A stretch of DNA of 6,167 bases from Kiritimatiellales bacterium (GCA_030625905.1 DAOUQA010000128.1:1-6167), one strand, 5' to 3'. Numbered from the stretch's first letter, positions 1 to 5,834 are shown. Program-made: numbers and translations. Notes: generated by a model from the sequence alone, not told the origin.

Positions 1-511
1 TGTATTTGGTGATGCCGCTGGCCTCCTCGAAGACGGTGCGGCGGTCTTCCGGGCGCGAACTGAGGATTTGGTCGATCTTGCCCTGTTCGAGAATGGAGTA
101 GGAGTCGGTGCCGATGCCGGTATCCATGAACAGCCGCTGGATATCCTTGAGGCGGCAGGCCTTGCGGTTGATGAAATAGCCGCTTTCCCCGGAACGGAAG
201 ACGCGCCGGGCAACGCAGACCTCGTCGTATTCAATGCCGAGGGATTCGGTGCAATCCGCCAGCGTGATGCTCACCTCGGCCATACCGAGCGCTTTTTGCG
301 AGTCGGTTCCGTTGAAGATGATGTCCTCCATCTTCGCGCCGCGCAACGCCCGAGCCCGCTGCTCGCCGAGCACCCATCGGACCGCGTCGGAAACATTGCT
401 TTTACCGCAGCCATTCGGTCCCACGATCGCGGTCATTCCCGGCTCGAATTCGAGCTTGGTTTTGTTCGCAAAACTCTTGAACCCTACGATGTTCAGACTT
501 TTAAGATACAC
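1..511 (-). CDS. smc: Chromosome segregation ATPase SMC, N-terminal part (cut by left edge)
   Basis: This is the first 170 codons of an SMC protein, the ATPase that forms a dimeric ring with ScpA/ScpB and helps organise and segregate the chromosome. I translated it by hand from a GTG at 511-509; the protein begins MYLKSLNIVGFKSF, typical of bacterial SMC. The Walker A loop GPNGCGKSN is at residues 31-39, the conserved ALRG (R-loop) at 55-58, and the Q-loop in SILEQGKID at 139-147 with Gln143. The piece ends at EEASGITKY, just before the coiled coil, so the hinge, signature motif and Walker B lie outside the window. The GTG start is favoured because an AGAGGAG sequence sits 7 bases upstream and the N-terminus matches the family. 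It lies downstream of nqrF on the same strand after a 211-bp spacer, so it probably has its own expression signals rather than belonging to the nqr operon. Confidence 0.97.
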   Translation of the reverse strand, partial: MYLKSLNIVGFKSFANKTKLEFEPGMTAIVGPNGCGKSNVSDAVRWVLGEQRARALRGAKMEDIIFNGTDSQKALGMAEVSITLADCTESLGIEYDEVCVARRVFRSGESGYFINRKACRLKDIQRLFMDTGIGTDSYSILEQGKIDQILSSRPEDRRTVFEEASGITKY

Positions 512-518
512 AGTGGAA

Positions 519-540
519 CTCCTCTAAAAAAACAATTGTA
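519..540 (-). promoter_or_regulatory. smc ribosome binding site with a possible -10 element
   Basis: On the minus strand AGAGGAG (525-519) lies 7 bases before the GTG start of smc and is a strong Shine-Dalgarno match, which decides that start. Just upstream, TACAAT (540-535) matches a sigma-70 -10 box in 5 of 6 bases and would give a very short leader. No convincing -35 is seen: the best hexamer at 17-bp spacing has only about 3 matches. The ribosome binding site is well supported; the promoter is a guess. Confidence 0.5.
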
Positions 541-627
541 AACATTAGCACAGGAGCGGTCGCCGATGAAAACCGAATTTCCAGCGAATTCCGGTTTCCT
601 CGGAATCGTTCAAGTGCGGATACGTTT

Positions 628-710
628 TGGAGTGCGGTGGCAAGCAACGGGCGACCCCGCTTTTTGCGTATGAAAAGCGGGTGTGGCCTTTCAGTTCCCA
701 TTGCACTCCA
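628..710. repeat. Nested inverted-repeat element in the nqrF/smc spacer
   Basis: Two inverted repeats are nested here. The outer arms are TGGAGTGC (628-635) and GCACTCCA (703-710), 8 of 8 bp. The inner arms are CCCGCTTTT (656-664) and AAAAGCGGG (673-681), 9 of 9 bp with an 8-base loop. It begins 13 bases past the nqrF stop. Neither strand has a T-tract directly after the inner stem, so it is not a classical intrinsic terminator. It may mark the 3' end of the nqr transcript or be a copy of a dispersed palindromic (REP-like) element. The rest of the 512-722 spacer shows nothing beyond the smc signals. Confidence 0.6.
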
Positions 711-722
711 GAAGATTAATTC

Positions 723-1958
723 TCAAATTCCGAAGTCGTCGGCCATGACCATTTCTGGTTCGACGCCAAGGTCATAGGCCATGTCCTTGACGCATTTAAG
801 CATGATGGGCGGGCCGCAGAGGTAGTATTCAATCTCGGTGGGATCGGGGTGCTTGTCGAGGTATTCGTCGAGCACGACCTGGTGGATGAATCCGGTGAGG
901 CCTGTCCAGTTGTCTTCCGGGAGCGGGTCGCTGAGCGCAATATTGAGCTTAAAGTTGGGGAACTCCTTTTCCAATGCCCGGAATTCGTCCAGATAGAAGA
1001 GTTCGCGCACGGAGCGTCCGCCGTACCAGAAGGTGATTGTCCGGTCGGTCTTGAGGCGCTTGAGTTGGTCGAAGATGTGCGAGCGCATGGGTGCCATGCC
1101 GGCACCGCCGCCGATAAAGCACATTTCGCGGTCGGTCTCGTGGGCGAAGAATTCGCCGTAGGGGCCGGAGATGGTGATAGGGTCGCCCGGCTTGAGATTA
1201 AAAACGTAGCTTGAGCATACGCCCGGCGGATAGCTGGTGCCCGGCGGCGGGGAGGCGATGCGGATGTTGAGCATGATGATATCGTCTTCAAGCGGGAAGC
1301 TGGCCATGGAGTAGGCGCGGAAGCAGGGTTCGTCGTTGTTGGCCACCAGATCCCACTGCTTGAACTTGTCCCAGTCGCCGCGGTATTCCTCGGCCACGTC
1401 GAAGGACTTGTAGGAGAGGTTTTTGTAGGCGGGAACGTCGGTCTGGATGTAGCCACCCGCCTTGAAGTCAAGCTTTTCGCCCTTGGGCAGTTCGACGACC
1501 AATTCCTTGATGAAAGTGGCAACGTTGTCGTTGGAGCGGACGGTGCACTCGTATTTCTTGATTTCAAGGATTTCCTGCGGGATCTCCAGCTTCATATCTT
1601 CCTTTACCTTGAGCTGGCAGGAGAGCCGGTAGCCTTCCTTGGCCTCGACCTTGGAAATCTGCCCGGCTTCGGTCGGTAGCAGTTCGCCGCCGCCTTCGGT
1701 TACCTTGCAGGTGCACATGCCGCAGGTGCCGCCGCCGCCGCAGGCGGAGGGCAGGAATATCTTTTGGTTGGAGAGGGCGATGAGTAGGGAGGAGCCCGGC
1801 TTGACTTTCAGATCGCGGCTGCTGTCGTTGATGTCCAGTTTGACCAGTCCCTGCGGTACCAGCTTCTTTGACGCGATCATGAGCAGAATCACCAGCAACA
1901 TGATCACCAAGCTGAACACTATGACGCTCGTTGTGATATAAAGAATTGGATTTTCCAT
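723..1958 (-). CDS. nqrF: Na+-translocating NADH:quinone reductase subunit F (NADH-oxidising, FAD and 2Fe-2S)
   Basis: NqrF (411 aa) is the electron entry subunit. It oxidises NADH on the cytoplasmic side and passes electrons through FAD to a 2Fe-2S centre and on to the intramembrane cluster of NqrD/E. One N-terminal membrane helix (about residues 5-29) anchors it. A ferredoxin domain (about 38-130) has cluster ligands C73, C79, C82 and C114 in the pattern ACGGGGTCGMC...LSCQ. The reductase part has the FAD motif RAYSMAS (214-220), the NAD(P)-binding stretch FIGGGAGMAP (281-290), the CGPP motif (381-384) and the usual MADDFGI C-terminus. The length is normal for the family. The ATG is preceded only by weak purine stretches (GAGA 7 bases upstream, AAGGA farther off). 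It is the last gene of the operon, 72 bases after nqrE. All expected cofactor residues are present. Confidence 0.98.
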   Translation of the reverse strand: MENPILYITTSVIVFSLVIMLLVILLMIASKKLVPQGLVKLDINDSSRDLKVKPGSSLLIALSNQKIFLPSACGGGGTCGMCTCKVTEGGGELLPTEAGQISKVEAKEGYRLSCQLKVKEDMKLEIPQEILEIKKYECTVRSNDNVATFIKELVVELPKGEKLDFKAGGYIQTDVPAYKNLSYKSFDVAEEYRGDWDKFKQWDLVANNDEPCFRAYSMASFPLEDDIIMLNIRIASPPPGTSYPPGVCSSYVFNLKPGDPITISGPYGEFFAHETDREMCFIGGGAGMAPMRSHIFDQLKRLKTDRTITFWYGGRSVRELFYLDEFRALEKEFPNFKLNIALSDPLPEDNWTGLTGFIHQVVLDEYLDKHPDPTEIEYYLCGPPIMLKCVKDMAYDLGVEPEMVMADDFGI

Positions 1959-2003
1959 AAATCTATCTCAATTTTTCCTTTTACCAAGATCAGGACAGGC
2001 AAA

Positions 2004-2025
2004 TCATCTGCATCCATCCGTGGTT
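2004..2025. repeat. Degenerate 10-bp phased repeat (CATCCGTGG type) between nqrE and nqrF
   Basis: The plus strand reads CATCTGCATC followed by CATCCGTGGT (2005-2024), two imperfect copies of a 10-bp unit. It takes up about a third of the 72-base nqrE/nqrF spacer and ends 5 bases beyond the nqrE stop codon. It resembles the CCACGGATG-type tandem repeats that I recall from intergenic regions of environmental bacterial genomes. With only two divergent units, it could be chance. Confidence 0.35.
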
Positions 2026-2030
2026 CCGTA

Positions 2031-2645
2031 TTACAGGTCGATTCCCGAAAAACACATGAAGGCCATGGCCATGAGTCCGGTCATGATCATGGCGATGCCC
2101 AGCCCTTTCAGGCCATCCGGAAGGTGCGAATAACGAAGTTTCTTGCGGATGGCCGCCATGGAGGTGATTGCCAGTAGCCAGCCGATCCCCGAGCTGAAGC
2201 CGAAGACCGTGGCGGGCAGTACCCCGTATTCGCGCTCAACCATGAAAAGCGACGCCCCAAGGATGGCACAGTTCACGGTGATGAGCGGCAGGAAGATGCC
2301 GAGTGCGTGGTAGAGCTTGGGGAAAAACTTATCGAGAACCATTTCAACCAGCTGCACCATCGATGCGATCGTTGCAATGAAGCAGATGAAGGTTAGGAAG
2401 CTCAGATCCAACCCGCCCAGGTCGGTTCCGGGAACCCACGACAAAGCGCCGGGCTTCAGTAGAAAGTTGTAGATGCACCAGTTGACCGGCACGGTGATCG
2501 TTAGGACGAAGATGACCGCGAGACCCAGTCCAATGGCGGTGTCGACCTTCTTCGAGCAGGCGAGGAAGGAGCACATGCCCAGAAAATAGGCCAGCAGGAT
2601 GTTTTCAACGAAGGTTGCCTTTACGGCTATGCTTAACAGTTCCAT
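2031..2645 (-). CDS. nqrE: Na+-translocating NADH:quinone reductase subunit E (membrane)
   Basis: NqrE (204 aa) is a hydrophobic inner-membrane subunit with about six helices. It pairs with NqrD as an inverted-topology homologue, and together they bind the intramembrane 2Fe-2S cluster that accepts electrons from NqrF. Family landmarks are visible: ENILLAYFLGMCSFLA near the N-terminus with Cys25, and LGIFLPLITVNCAILG with Cys126. These correspond to the two cluster cysteines known in Vibrio NqrE (Cys26 and Cys120). The shift of the second is explained by a loop near residues 67-80 that is longer than in Vibrio. The C-terminal GLMAMAFMCFSGIDL is also typical. The ATG at 2645 has GGGAG 10 bases upstream. 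Spacing to nqrD is unusually long for this operon (210 bp) and is filled with repeats. Confidence 0.97.
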   Translation of the reverse strand: MELLSIAVKATFVENILLAYFLGMCSFLACSKKVDTAIGLGLAVIFVLTITVPVNWCIYNFLLKPGALSWVPGTDLGGLDLSFLTFICFIATIASMVQLVEMVLDKFFPKLYHALGIFLPLITVNCAILGASLFMVEREYGVLPATVFGFSSGIGWLLAITSMAAIRKKLRYSHLPDGLKGLGIAMIMTGLMAMAFMCFSGIDL

Positions 2646-2658
2646 GGTCGCTTTACTC

Positions 2659-2743
2659 CCGAATTTTGAATAATGAACAAGGAACTCCGAATTTCGAAGG
2701 GGCTTGCTCTGTATTTCATTTCAATATTCATCATTCCGTTACT
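2659..2743. repeat. AT-rich repeat-like segment upstream of nqrE
   Basis: Two direct copies, CCGAATTTTGAA (2659-2670) and CCGAATTTCGAA (2687-2698), match at 11 of 12 bases. GAATAATGAA (2668-2677) is inverted relative to TTCATCATTC (2727-2736), matching at 9 of 10. The text between is a low-complexity mixture of TTCGAA, ATTCA and ATTTCA words. This is the style of short interspersed repeats, distinct from the CAGATT family that follows it. The nqrE Shine-Dalgarno sequence overlaps its edge. It is non-coding in appearance; whether it recurs elsewhere in the genome cannot be seen here. Confidence 0.4.
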
Positions 2744-2763
2744 TTTATTTTTCTCGGATTTTT

Positions 2764-2825
2764 TTGTCCACAGATTGCACAGATTATCAGGATTTAAATC
2801 TGTGAACATCTGCGTAATCTGTGGA
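2764..2825. repeat. CAGATT-family inverted repeat between nqrD and nqrE
   Basis: The left arm TCCACAGATTGCACAGAT (2767-2784) and right arm ATCTGCGTAATCTGTGGA (2808-2825) are inverted relative to each other and match at 15 of 18 positions, with a 23-base middle. The middle holds a further AATCTGTG, so CAGATT-type words recur at about 9-10-bp steps. The left arm is preceded by a T-run and TTGTCCACA. In the nqr transcript it would fold into a hairpin between nqrD and nqrE. It begins 30 bases after the nqrD stop. The same arms appear around the GxxExxY gene. Confidence 0.85.
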
Positions 2826-2855
2826 TTCTGTTTCATTGCGCCTGGAATCCATGGT

Positions 2856-3458
2856 TCATTCTTCGACGTATTTGGTGATGGTGCGCTGAGCCCAGATCAG
2901 CAGTCCAAGAAGAATGAATGCACCCGGTGCGAGCAGGACAAGGCCATTGCCCATGTAGCTTTCCGGCAGGATCTTGATTCCGAACCAGGAACCGAAGCCG
3001 AGGAGTTCGCGGATCGATGCGACGGCAATGAGGATGATGCCGTAGCCCAGTCCGTTGCCAAGGCCATCAAGCAGCGACTCTTTCGGTGGATTCTGCAGGG
3101 CGAAGGCTTCGGCGCGACCCATCACGATGCAGTTGGTGATGATCAGTCCAACGAATACGCTGAGCTGCTTGCTGATATCGAACAGGAATGCCTGGAGCAG
3201 CTGGTCGGCGATAATGACCAGAGTGGCGATTACGGCCATCTCCACAATCATGCGGATGCCGCTTGGAATCACGTTGCGCAACAGCGAGATGACCACATTG
3301 GAAAGGGTAAGCACCGAAGTCAGCGCCAAGGTCATAACGATTGCCGTATCGACCTTGACCGTCACTGCGAGCGCGGAGCAGATTCCGAGCACCTGCACGG
3401 TAATCGGGTTGTTGCTCGAAAACGGATCCATCAATAGTTTTTTTGCTGATGATGCCAT
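2856..3458 (-). CDS. nqrD: Na+-translocating NADH:quinone reductase subunit D (membrane)
   Basis: NqrD (200 aa from the chosen start) is the second of the two six-helix subunits that hold the intramembrane 2Fe-2S cluster and take part in Na+ transfer. Conserved stretches are NNPITVQVLGICSALAV with Cys27 and SVFVGLIITNCIVMGRAEA with Cys110, matching the cluster cysteines known from Vibrio NqrD (Cys29 and Cys112). DGLGNGLGYG (131-140) is also a family landmark. An in-frame ATG at 3494 would add 12 residues (MRITYEQEGAAL), but the ATG at 3458 is preferred. A strong AGGAAGGAG lies 8 bases before it, and MASSAKKLLMDP matches the short N-terminus of relatives. It follows nqrC after a 58-bp spacer. 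No key residue is missing. Confidence 0.97.
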   Translation of the reverse strand: MASSAKKLLMDPFSSNNPITVQVLGICSALAVTVKVDTAIVMTLALTSVLTLSNVVISLLRNVIPSGIRMIVEMAVIATLVIIADQLLQAFLFDISKQLSVFVGLIITNCIVMGRAEAFALQNPPKESLLDGLGNGLGYGIILIAVASIRELLGFGSWFGIKILPESYMGNGLVLLAPGAFILLGLLIWAQRTITKYVEE

Positions 3459-3466
3459 TAGGGCAG

Positions 3467-3475
3467 CTCCTTCCT
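3467..3475 (-). promoter_or_regulatory. nqrD ribosome binding site that sets the start
   Basis: AGGAAGGAG on the minus strand (3475-3467) is followed by 8 bases and the ATG at 3458-3456. It lies inside the longer reading frame that begins at 3494, which argues that the longer start is not used. Confidence 0.75.
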
Positions 3476-3498
3476 GTTCGTACGTAATACGCAATATG

Positions 3499-3528
3499 AT
3501 TCGCGTCTATTCGTGTTCATTCGCGGTT
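3499..3528. repeat. Three 10-bp tandem units (ATTCGCGTCT type) overlapping the end of nqrC
   Basis: The plus strand reads ATTCGCGTCT, ATTCGTGTTC, ATTCGCGGTT, three exact-length 10-bp units sharing ATTCG. The block starts in the nqrC/nqrD spacer and runs into nqrC. On the minus strand it supplies the last three nqrC codons (Asn-Arg-Glu), the first of them partly, and the TGA stop at 3519-3517. The word differs from the CAGATT family but has the same one-helical-turn phasing. Confidence 0.7.
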
Positions 3529-4149
3529 CCCTTTGATCGAGTTGAAATATTCAGCGTAGCGGGCCGCGTCCTTGCGCAGCAGGGTCTGCACGCCCTTGCC
3601 CGTGAGGGTTGCACCGGAGATGCCGTCGACTGAAGTATCGTTCAGCGGTGTGCCCGGTTTGGCAATTGTGAAATCGACGGCATGGCCATCTTCGTAGAGC
3701 CGCTTGCCGGCGAACTGCGTCTGGAACCAGTCTTTTTCGATCTCCGCACCCAGCCCTGGTGTCTCCATGTGTTTGTAGAAACTAAGACCAGCGATGGTTT
3801 CCATGTCGGCATTCAGTGCGAGATAGCCATAGAGCATGCTCCACAGCCCTTTTCCTGAAATTGGAAACGCATATTTAGAAGGGGAATCCGCTCCTTCGTC
3901 CGTCCATGTGAAGAGCGGAAGGTCGCCGGCGGTTTCTTCGGAAATATACTTTTCGAAGGTGGTTTCGATTTCAGGGCGCTTCATGCCGCCAATATCGATG
4001 CCGAAGGCCTTGACGATATTGCGTTTCACGTCGAACTGCTCGTTGGCCTGCTGGCGGCTTCTGAGGCCGGCGGCGGTGCCGGAGAGTAGCAGGCTGCAGG
4101 TCACGCAGATGGCGGCGGCAAAGAGCAGGGTTTTAGTATCTTCACGCAT
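3517..4149 (-). CDS. nqrC: Na+-translocating NADH:quinone reductase subunit C (covalent FMN)
   Basis: NqrC (210 aa) carries a covalently bound FMN on the periplasmic side and relays electrons between the NqrD/E cluster and NqrB. One N-terminal membrane helix (about 8-28) is followed by a soluble FMN-binding domain. VDGISGATLTGKGV (174-187) holds the D-x-x-S-G-A-T flavinylation motif, with Thr181 as the expected FMN attachment residue (Thr225 in Vibrio). GKGLWSMLYGYLAL (99-112) and ETPGLGAEIE (129-138) are other family signatures. It is shorter than Vibrio NqrC (257 aa); the loss falls between about residues 65 and 95, ahead of the GKGLW block, and not in the flavin site. Its ATG overlaps the end of nqrB by 8 bases, with GAGGG 9 bases upstream inside nqrB, so the two are probably translationally coupled. 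Its C-terminal codons lie in a repeat. Confidence 0.97.
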   Translation of the reverse strand: MREDTKTLLFAAAICVTCSLLLSGTAAGLRSRQQANEQFDVKRNIVKAFGIDIGGMKRPEIETTFEKYISEETAGDLPLFTWTDEGADSPSKYAFPISGKGLWSMLYGYLALNADMETIAGLSFYKHMETPGLGAEIEKDWFQTQFAGKRLYEDGHAVDFTIAKPGTPLNDTSVDGISGATLTGKGVQTLLRKDAARYAEYFNSIKGNRE

Positions 4150-5332
4150 TGTTCAAGGCCCTCGCATAAGCGGTTCTCTTCTTGATGTGCGACTGGACGA
4201 CAAAGTGGTCGATCAGCGGTGCCATCACATTCATGAAAAGGATCGCCAGCATCACACCTTCGGGATAGGCCGGGTTGGCGACGCGGATGAGCACGGTCAG
4301 CGCGCCGATAAAGAAGCCGTAGATCCACTTGCCCGTATTCGTGGCGGCGCAGGAGACCGGGTCGGTGGCCATGAAGACGATGCCGAACAGGAAGCCGCCC
4401 ATGACAAGATGGTAGTAGAAGGGCAGTCCGGCAAACGCACTGTCGAGCGGAAGGGCGTTGAACAGCACCCCCATGGCGATGCACCCAACGATTCCGCTGA
4501 GCATCACGCGCCATGAGGCGATGCCGGTAAGGATCAGGAAGCCCATGCCCAGCAATACAGCGATGGCCGAGGTGGAGCCGATGCAGCCGGGGATGGTGCC
4601 GAGTGTTATGTTCCAAAGGGTGAATCCGGCGTCATTGAGCATGGTGATGGCATCGATGCCCTTTTCGGCGGCGGCCGCGATGGCCAGCGGAGTGGCCTGC
4701 GTTACACCGTCGACCTTGTCGGCCAGCGCGCTGACCCAGACTGTATCCCCCGAAATCTGCGCCGGATAGGCGAAGAAGAGGAATGCACGGGCGGTAAGTG
4801 CCGGGTTGAGAATATTGTAGCCCACACCGCCAAATATTTCCTTGCCGATTACGATGCCGAACGAAATGCCAACGGCCACTTGCCACAAGGGAAGGGTGGG
4901 GGGCAGCACCAGCGGGAACAGCATGCCGGTGACGAGGAAGCCTTCGTTGATCTCGTGTTTTCGAACCACCGCGAAGAGCACTTCCCAAAGCCCGCCGACC
5001 AGATAGGAGACAAACACGATCGGCAACACCATGATCGAGCCGCGCAAAATGTCGGCAGCAAAGGTTGAGTCAATGCTATTGGCGGCATTGAACTGGTTGC
5101 CCGCGTTCCATATGCCGAAGAAGAGGCAGGGGAGCAGGGCGTAGATCACAAACATCATCAACCGCTTCTGGTCGATGGAGTCACGGATGTGCGGTGCTTC
5201 CTTGGTTACATCGTCCGGCGTGCGGGCAAAGGTGTCGCCCGCTTCGTAGAGCGGATAGAGCCGCTCAAACTTGCCGCCCTTCTCAAAAAGCGGACCGATT
5301 TTCTTTTCCATCAAGTCGAATAGAAATTTCAT
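4142..5332 (-). CDS. nqrB: Na+-translocating NADH:quinone reductase subunit B (covalent FMN, quinone site)
   Basis: NqrB (396 aa from the ATG at 5332) is the largest membrane subunit, with about ten helices. It carries a covalent FMN, forms part of the Na+ path and passes electrons towards riboflavin and quinone. Landmarks are GGKFERLYPLYEA near the N-terminus, HEINEGFLVTGMLFPLVLPP from about residue 126, KEIFGGVGYNILNPALTARA from about 164, and FMATDPVSCAATNTGKWIYG from about 320. The flavinylation region is VDGVTQATPL (207-216) with Thr214 as the expected FMN residue; a Gln replaces the usual Gly of S/T-G-A-T. A GTG at 5347 would add five residues (MDKNT), but it lies inside a repeat; ATG-Lys-Phe-Leu fits relatives better. 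No strong Shine-Dalgarno is seen; the repeat's GTGGA is the only nearby purine stretch. It overlaps nqrC by 8 bases. Confidence 0.97.
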   Translation of the reverse strand: MKFLFDLMEKKIGPLFEKGGKFERLYPLYEAGDTFARTPDDVTKEAPHIRDSIDQKRLMMFVIYALLPCLFFGIWNAGNQFNAANSIDSTFAADILRGSIMVLPIVFVSYLVGGLWEVLFAVVRKHEINEGFLVTGMLFPLVLPPTLPLWQVAVGISFGIVIGKEIFGGVGYNILNPALTARAFLFFAYPAQISGDTVWVSALADKVDGVTQATPLAIAAAAEKGIDAITMLNDAGFTLWNITLGTIPGCIGSTSAIAVLLGMGFLILTGIASWRVMLSGIVGCIAMGVLFNALPLDSAFAGLPFYYHLVMGGFLFGIVFMATDPVSCAATNTGKWIYGFFIGALTVLIRVANPAYPEGVMLAILFMNVMAPLIDHFVVQSHIKKRTAYARALNNA

Positions 5333-5339
5333 AGTGTTT

Positions 5340-5373
5340 TTATCCACAGATTACGCAGATTCGCGCAGATTAG
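5340..5373. repeat. CAGATT-family repeat between nqrB and the GxxExxY gene (copy B)
   Basis: TCCACAGATTACGCAGATT (5343-5361) is followed by CGCGCAGATTAG, giving three CAGATT words at 9-10-bp steps. The first 19 bases are identical to the copy on the other side of the GxxExxY gene (5767-5785), in the same orientation. Preceding bases make TTATCCACA (5340-5348), an exact match to the classical DnaA-box 9-mer. The repeat contains the TAA stop of the GxxExxY gene (5372-5370) and a GTG in frame with nqrB (5347-5345). Confidence 0.85.
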
Positions 5374-5753
5374 TTAATGAATCGTTTGTGTTGCAGAGAT
5401 TGAGATCCAAAGTTCAGCAGTACTCCTTTTTTCGTGTGGCTGGCTTTCAGGTAGTTGACCTCTTGAGCGGTCTCTTTGCCTGTTAATGCTTCAATGGCTT
5501 TAATTTCTACCGGAATAGACTCGTAGCAGAAAAAATCGACCCGATATGTTGTGTTCAATGGTTGTCTCTTAAAGAAAACCGGTAATTCATGTTCCATCAG
5601 AAAGGGGATGTTCCGGCTCTTGAATTCGATAGCCAAGGCCTCCTGATAAACCCGTTCCAGAAAACCAGGGCCAAGTTCTTTGTGGACTTCCATAGCCGCG
5701 CCGATTATGGCGTAGGTTTCAGGATCGTCTTTGGCTGTGTATTTCACACTCAT
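5370..5753 (-). CDS. GxxExxY family protein, nuclease-like fold, function unknown
   Basis: This small protein (127 aa from the ATG at 5753) belongs to the GxxExxY family, related to the PD-(D/E)XK_3 group. The naming motif is GFLERVY (residues 30-36: Gly30, Glu33, Tyr36) inside IGAAMEVHKELGPGFLERVY. RVDFF (Asp73) and PVEIKA (Glu83, Lys85) give a D...ExK arrangement like a PD-(D/E)XK active site. YLKA (101-104) and KGVLLNFG (109-116) are typical of the family C-terminal half, so the gene looks full length. Its biochemical role is not established to my knowledge. It sits between nqrA and nqrB, which are normally adjacent, in the same direction, and is bracketed by CAGATT-family repeats. G+C over 5401-5760 is 161/360 (about 45%), below the nearby nqrB stretches I counted. 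A GTG at 5771 in the flanking repeat would add six residues; I prefer the ATG. The stop codon lies in the other repeat. Confidence 0.93.
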   Translation of the reverse strand: MSVKYTAKDDPETYAIIGAAMEVHKELGPGFLERVYQEALAIEFKSRNIPFLMEHELPVFFKRQPLNTTYRVDFFCYESIPVEIKAIEALTGKETAQEVNYLKASHTKKGVLLNFGSQSLQHKRFIN

Positions 5754-5763
5754 AAAAAAGTTC

Positions 5764-5796
5764 TTGTCCACAGATTACGCAGATTAACACAGATTG
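5764..5796. repeat. CAGATT-family repeat upstream of the GxxExxY gene (copy C)
   Basis: TCCACAGATTACGCAGATT (5767-5785) continues as AACACAGATT (5786-5795), with three CAGATT words at 9-10-bp steps. The bases before it make TTGTCCACA (5764-5772). It is a direct copy of the repeat beyond the end of the GxxExxY gene and is inverted relative to the copy at 5835-5863. It ends 11 bases before the GxxExxY ATG. Confidence 0.87.
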
Positions 5797-5834
5797 GTTA
5801 GTGAGCAGTTTTTGTTTAGAGGTTTCATAAATAG

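Noticed and set aside
68..541. Plus-strand 157-residue frame opposite smc
   Set aside because: Antisense shadow of the unmistakable SMC N-terminus.
656..681. Intrinsic terminator for nqr or smc
   Set aside because: The inner stem is good but no T-tract follows on either strand, so I list it only as an inverted repeat.
501..701. Minus-strand 66-residue reading frame between nqrF and smc
   Set aside because: It runs across the nested palindrome, the smc ribosome binding site and the smc start, has no family resemblance and no convincing start signal.
716..1567. Minus-strand 283-residue frame within nqrF
   Set aside because: Overlaps nqrF in another frame; composition is Ser/Thr/Pro/Arg-rich and motif-free.
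2633..2836. Minus-strand 67-residue frame (MKQNPQITQMF...) in the nqrD/nqrE spacer
   Set aside because: It is a translation of the CAGATT and CCGAATTT repeats and overlaps the nqrE start; such repeat-derived peptides are a known source of false hypothetical proteins.
2673..3437. Plus-strand 254-residue frame opposite nqrD
   Set aside because: Antisense to nqrD, whose cysteine and glycine motifs are clearly real; its first part is repeat sequence and the rest is charged low-complexity typical of a shadow.
3836..4516. Plus-strand 226-residue frame opposite nqrC/nqrB
   Set aside because: Antisense to two well-supported genes; no recognisable domain.
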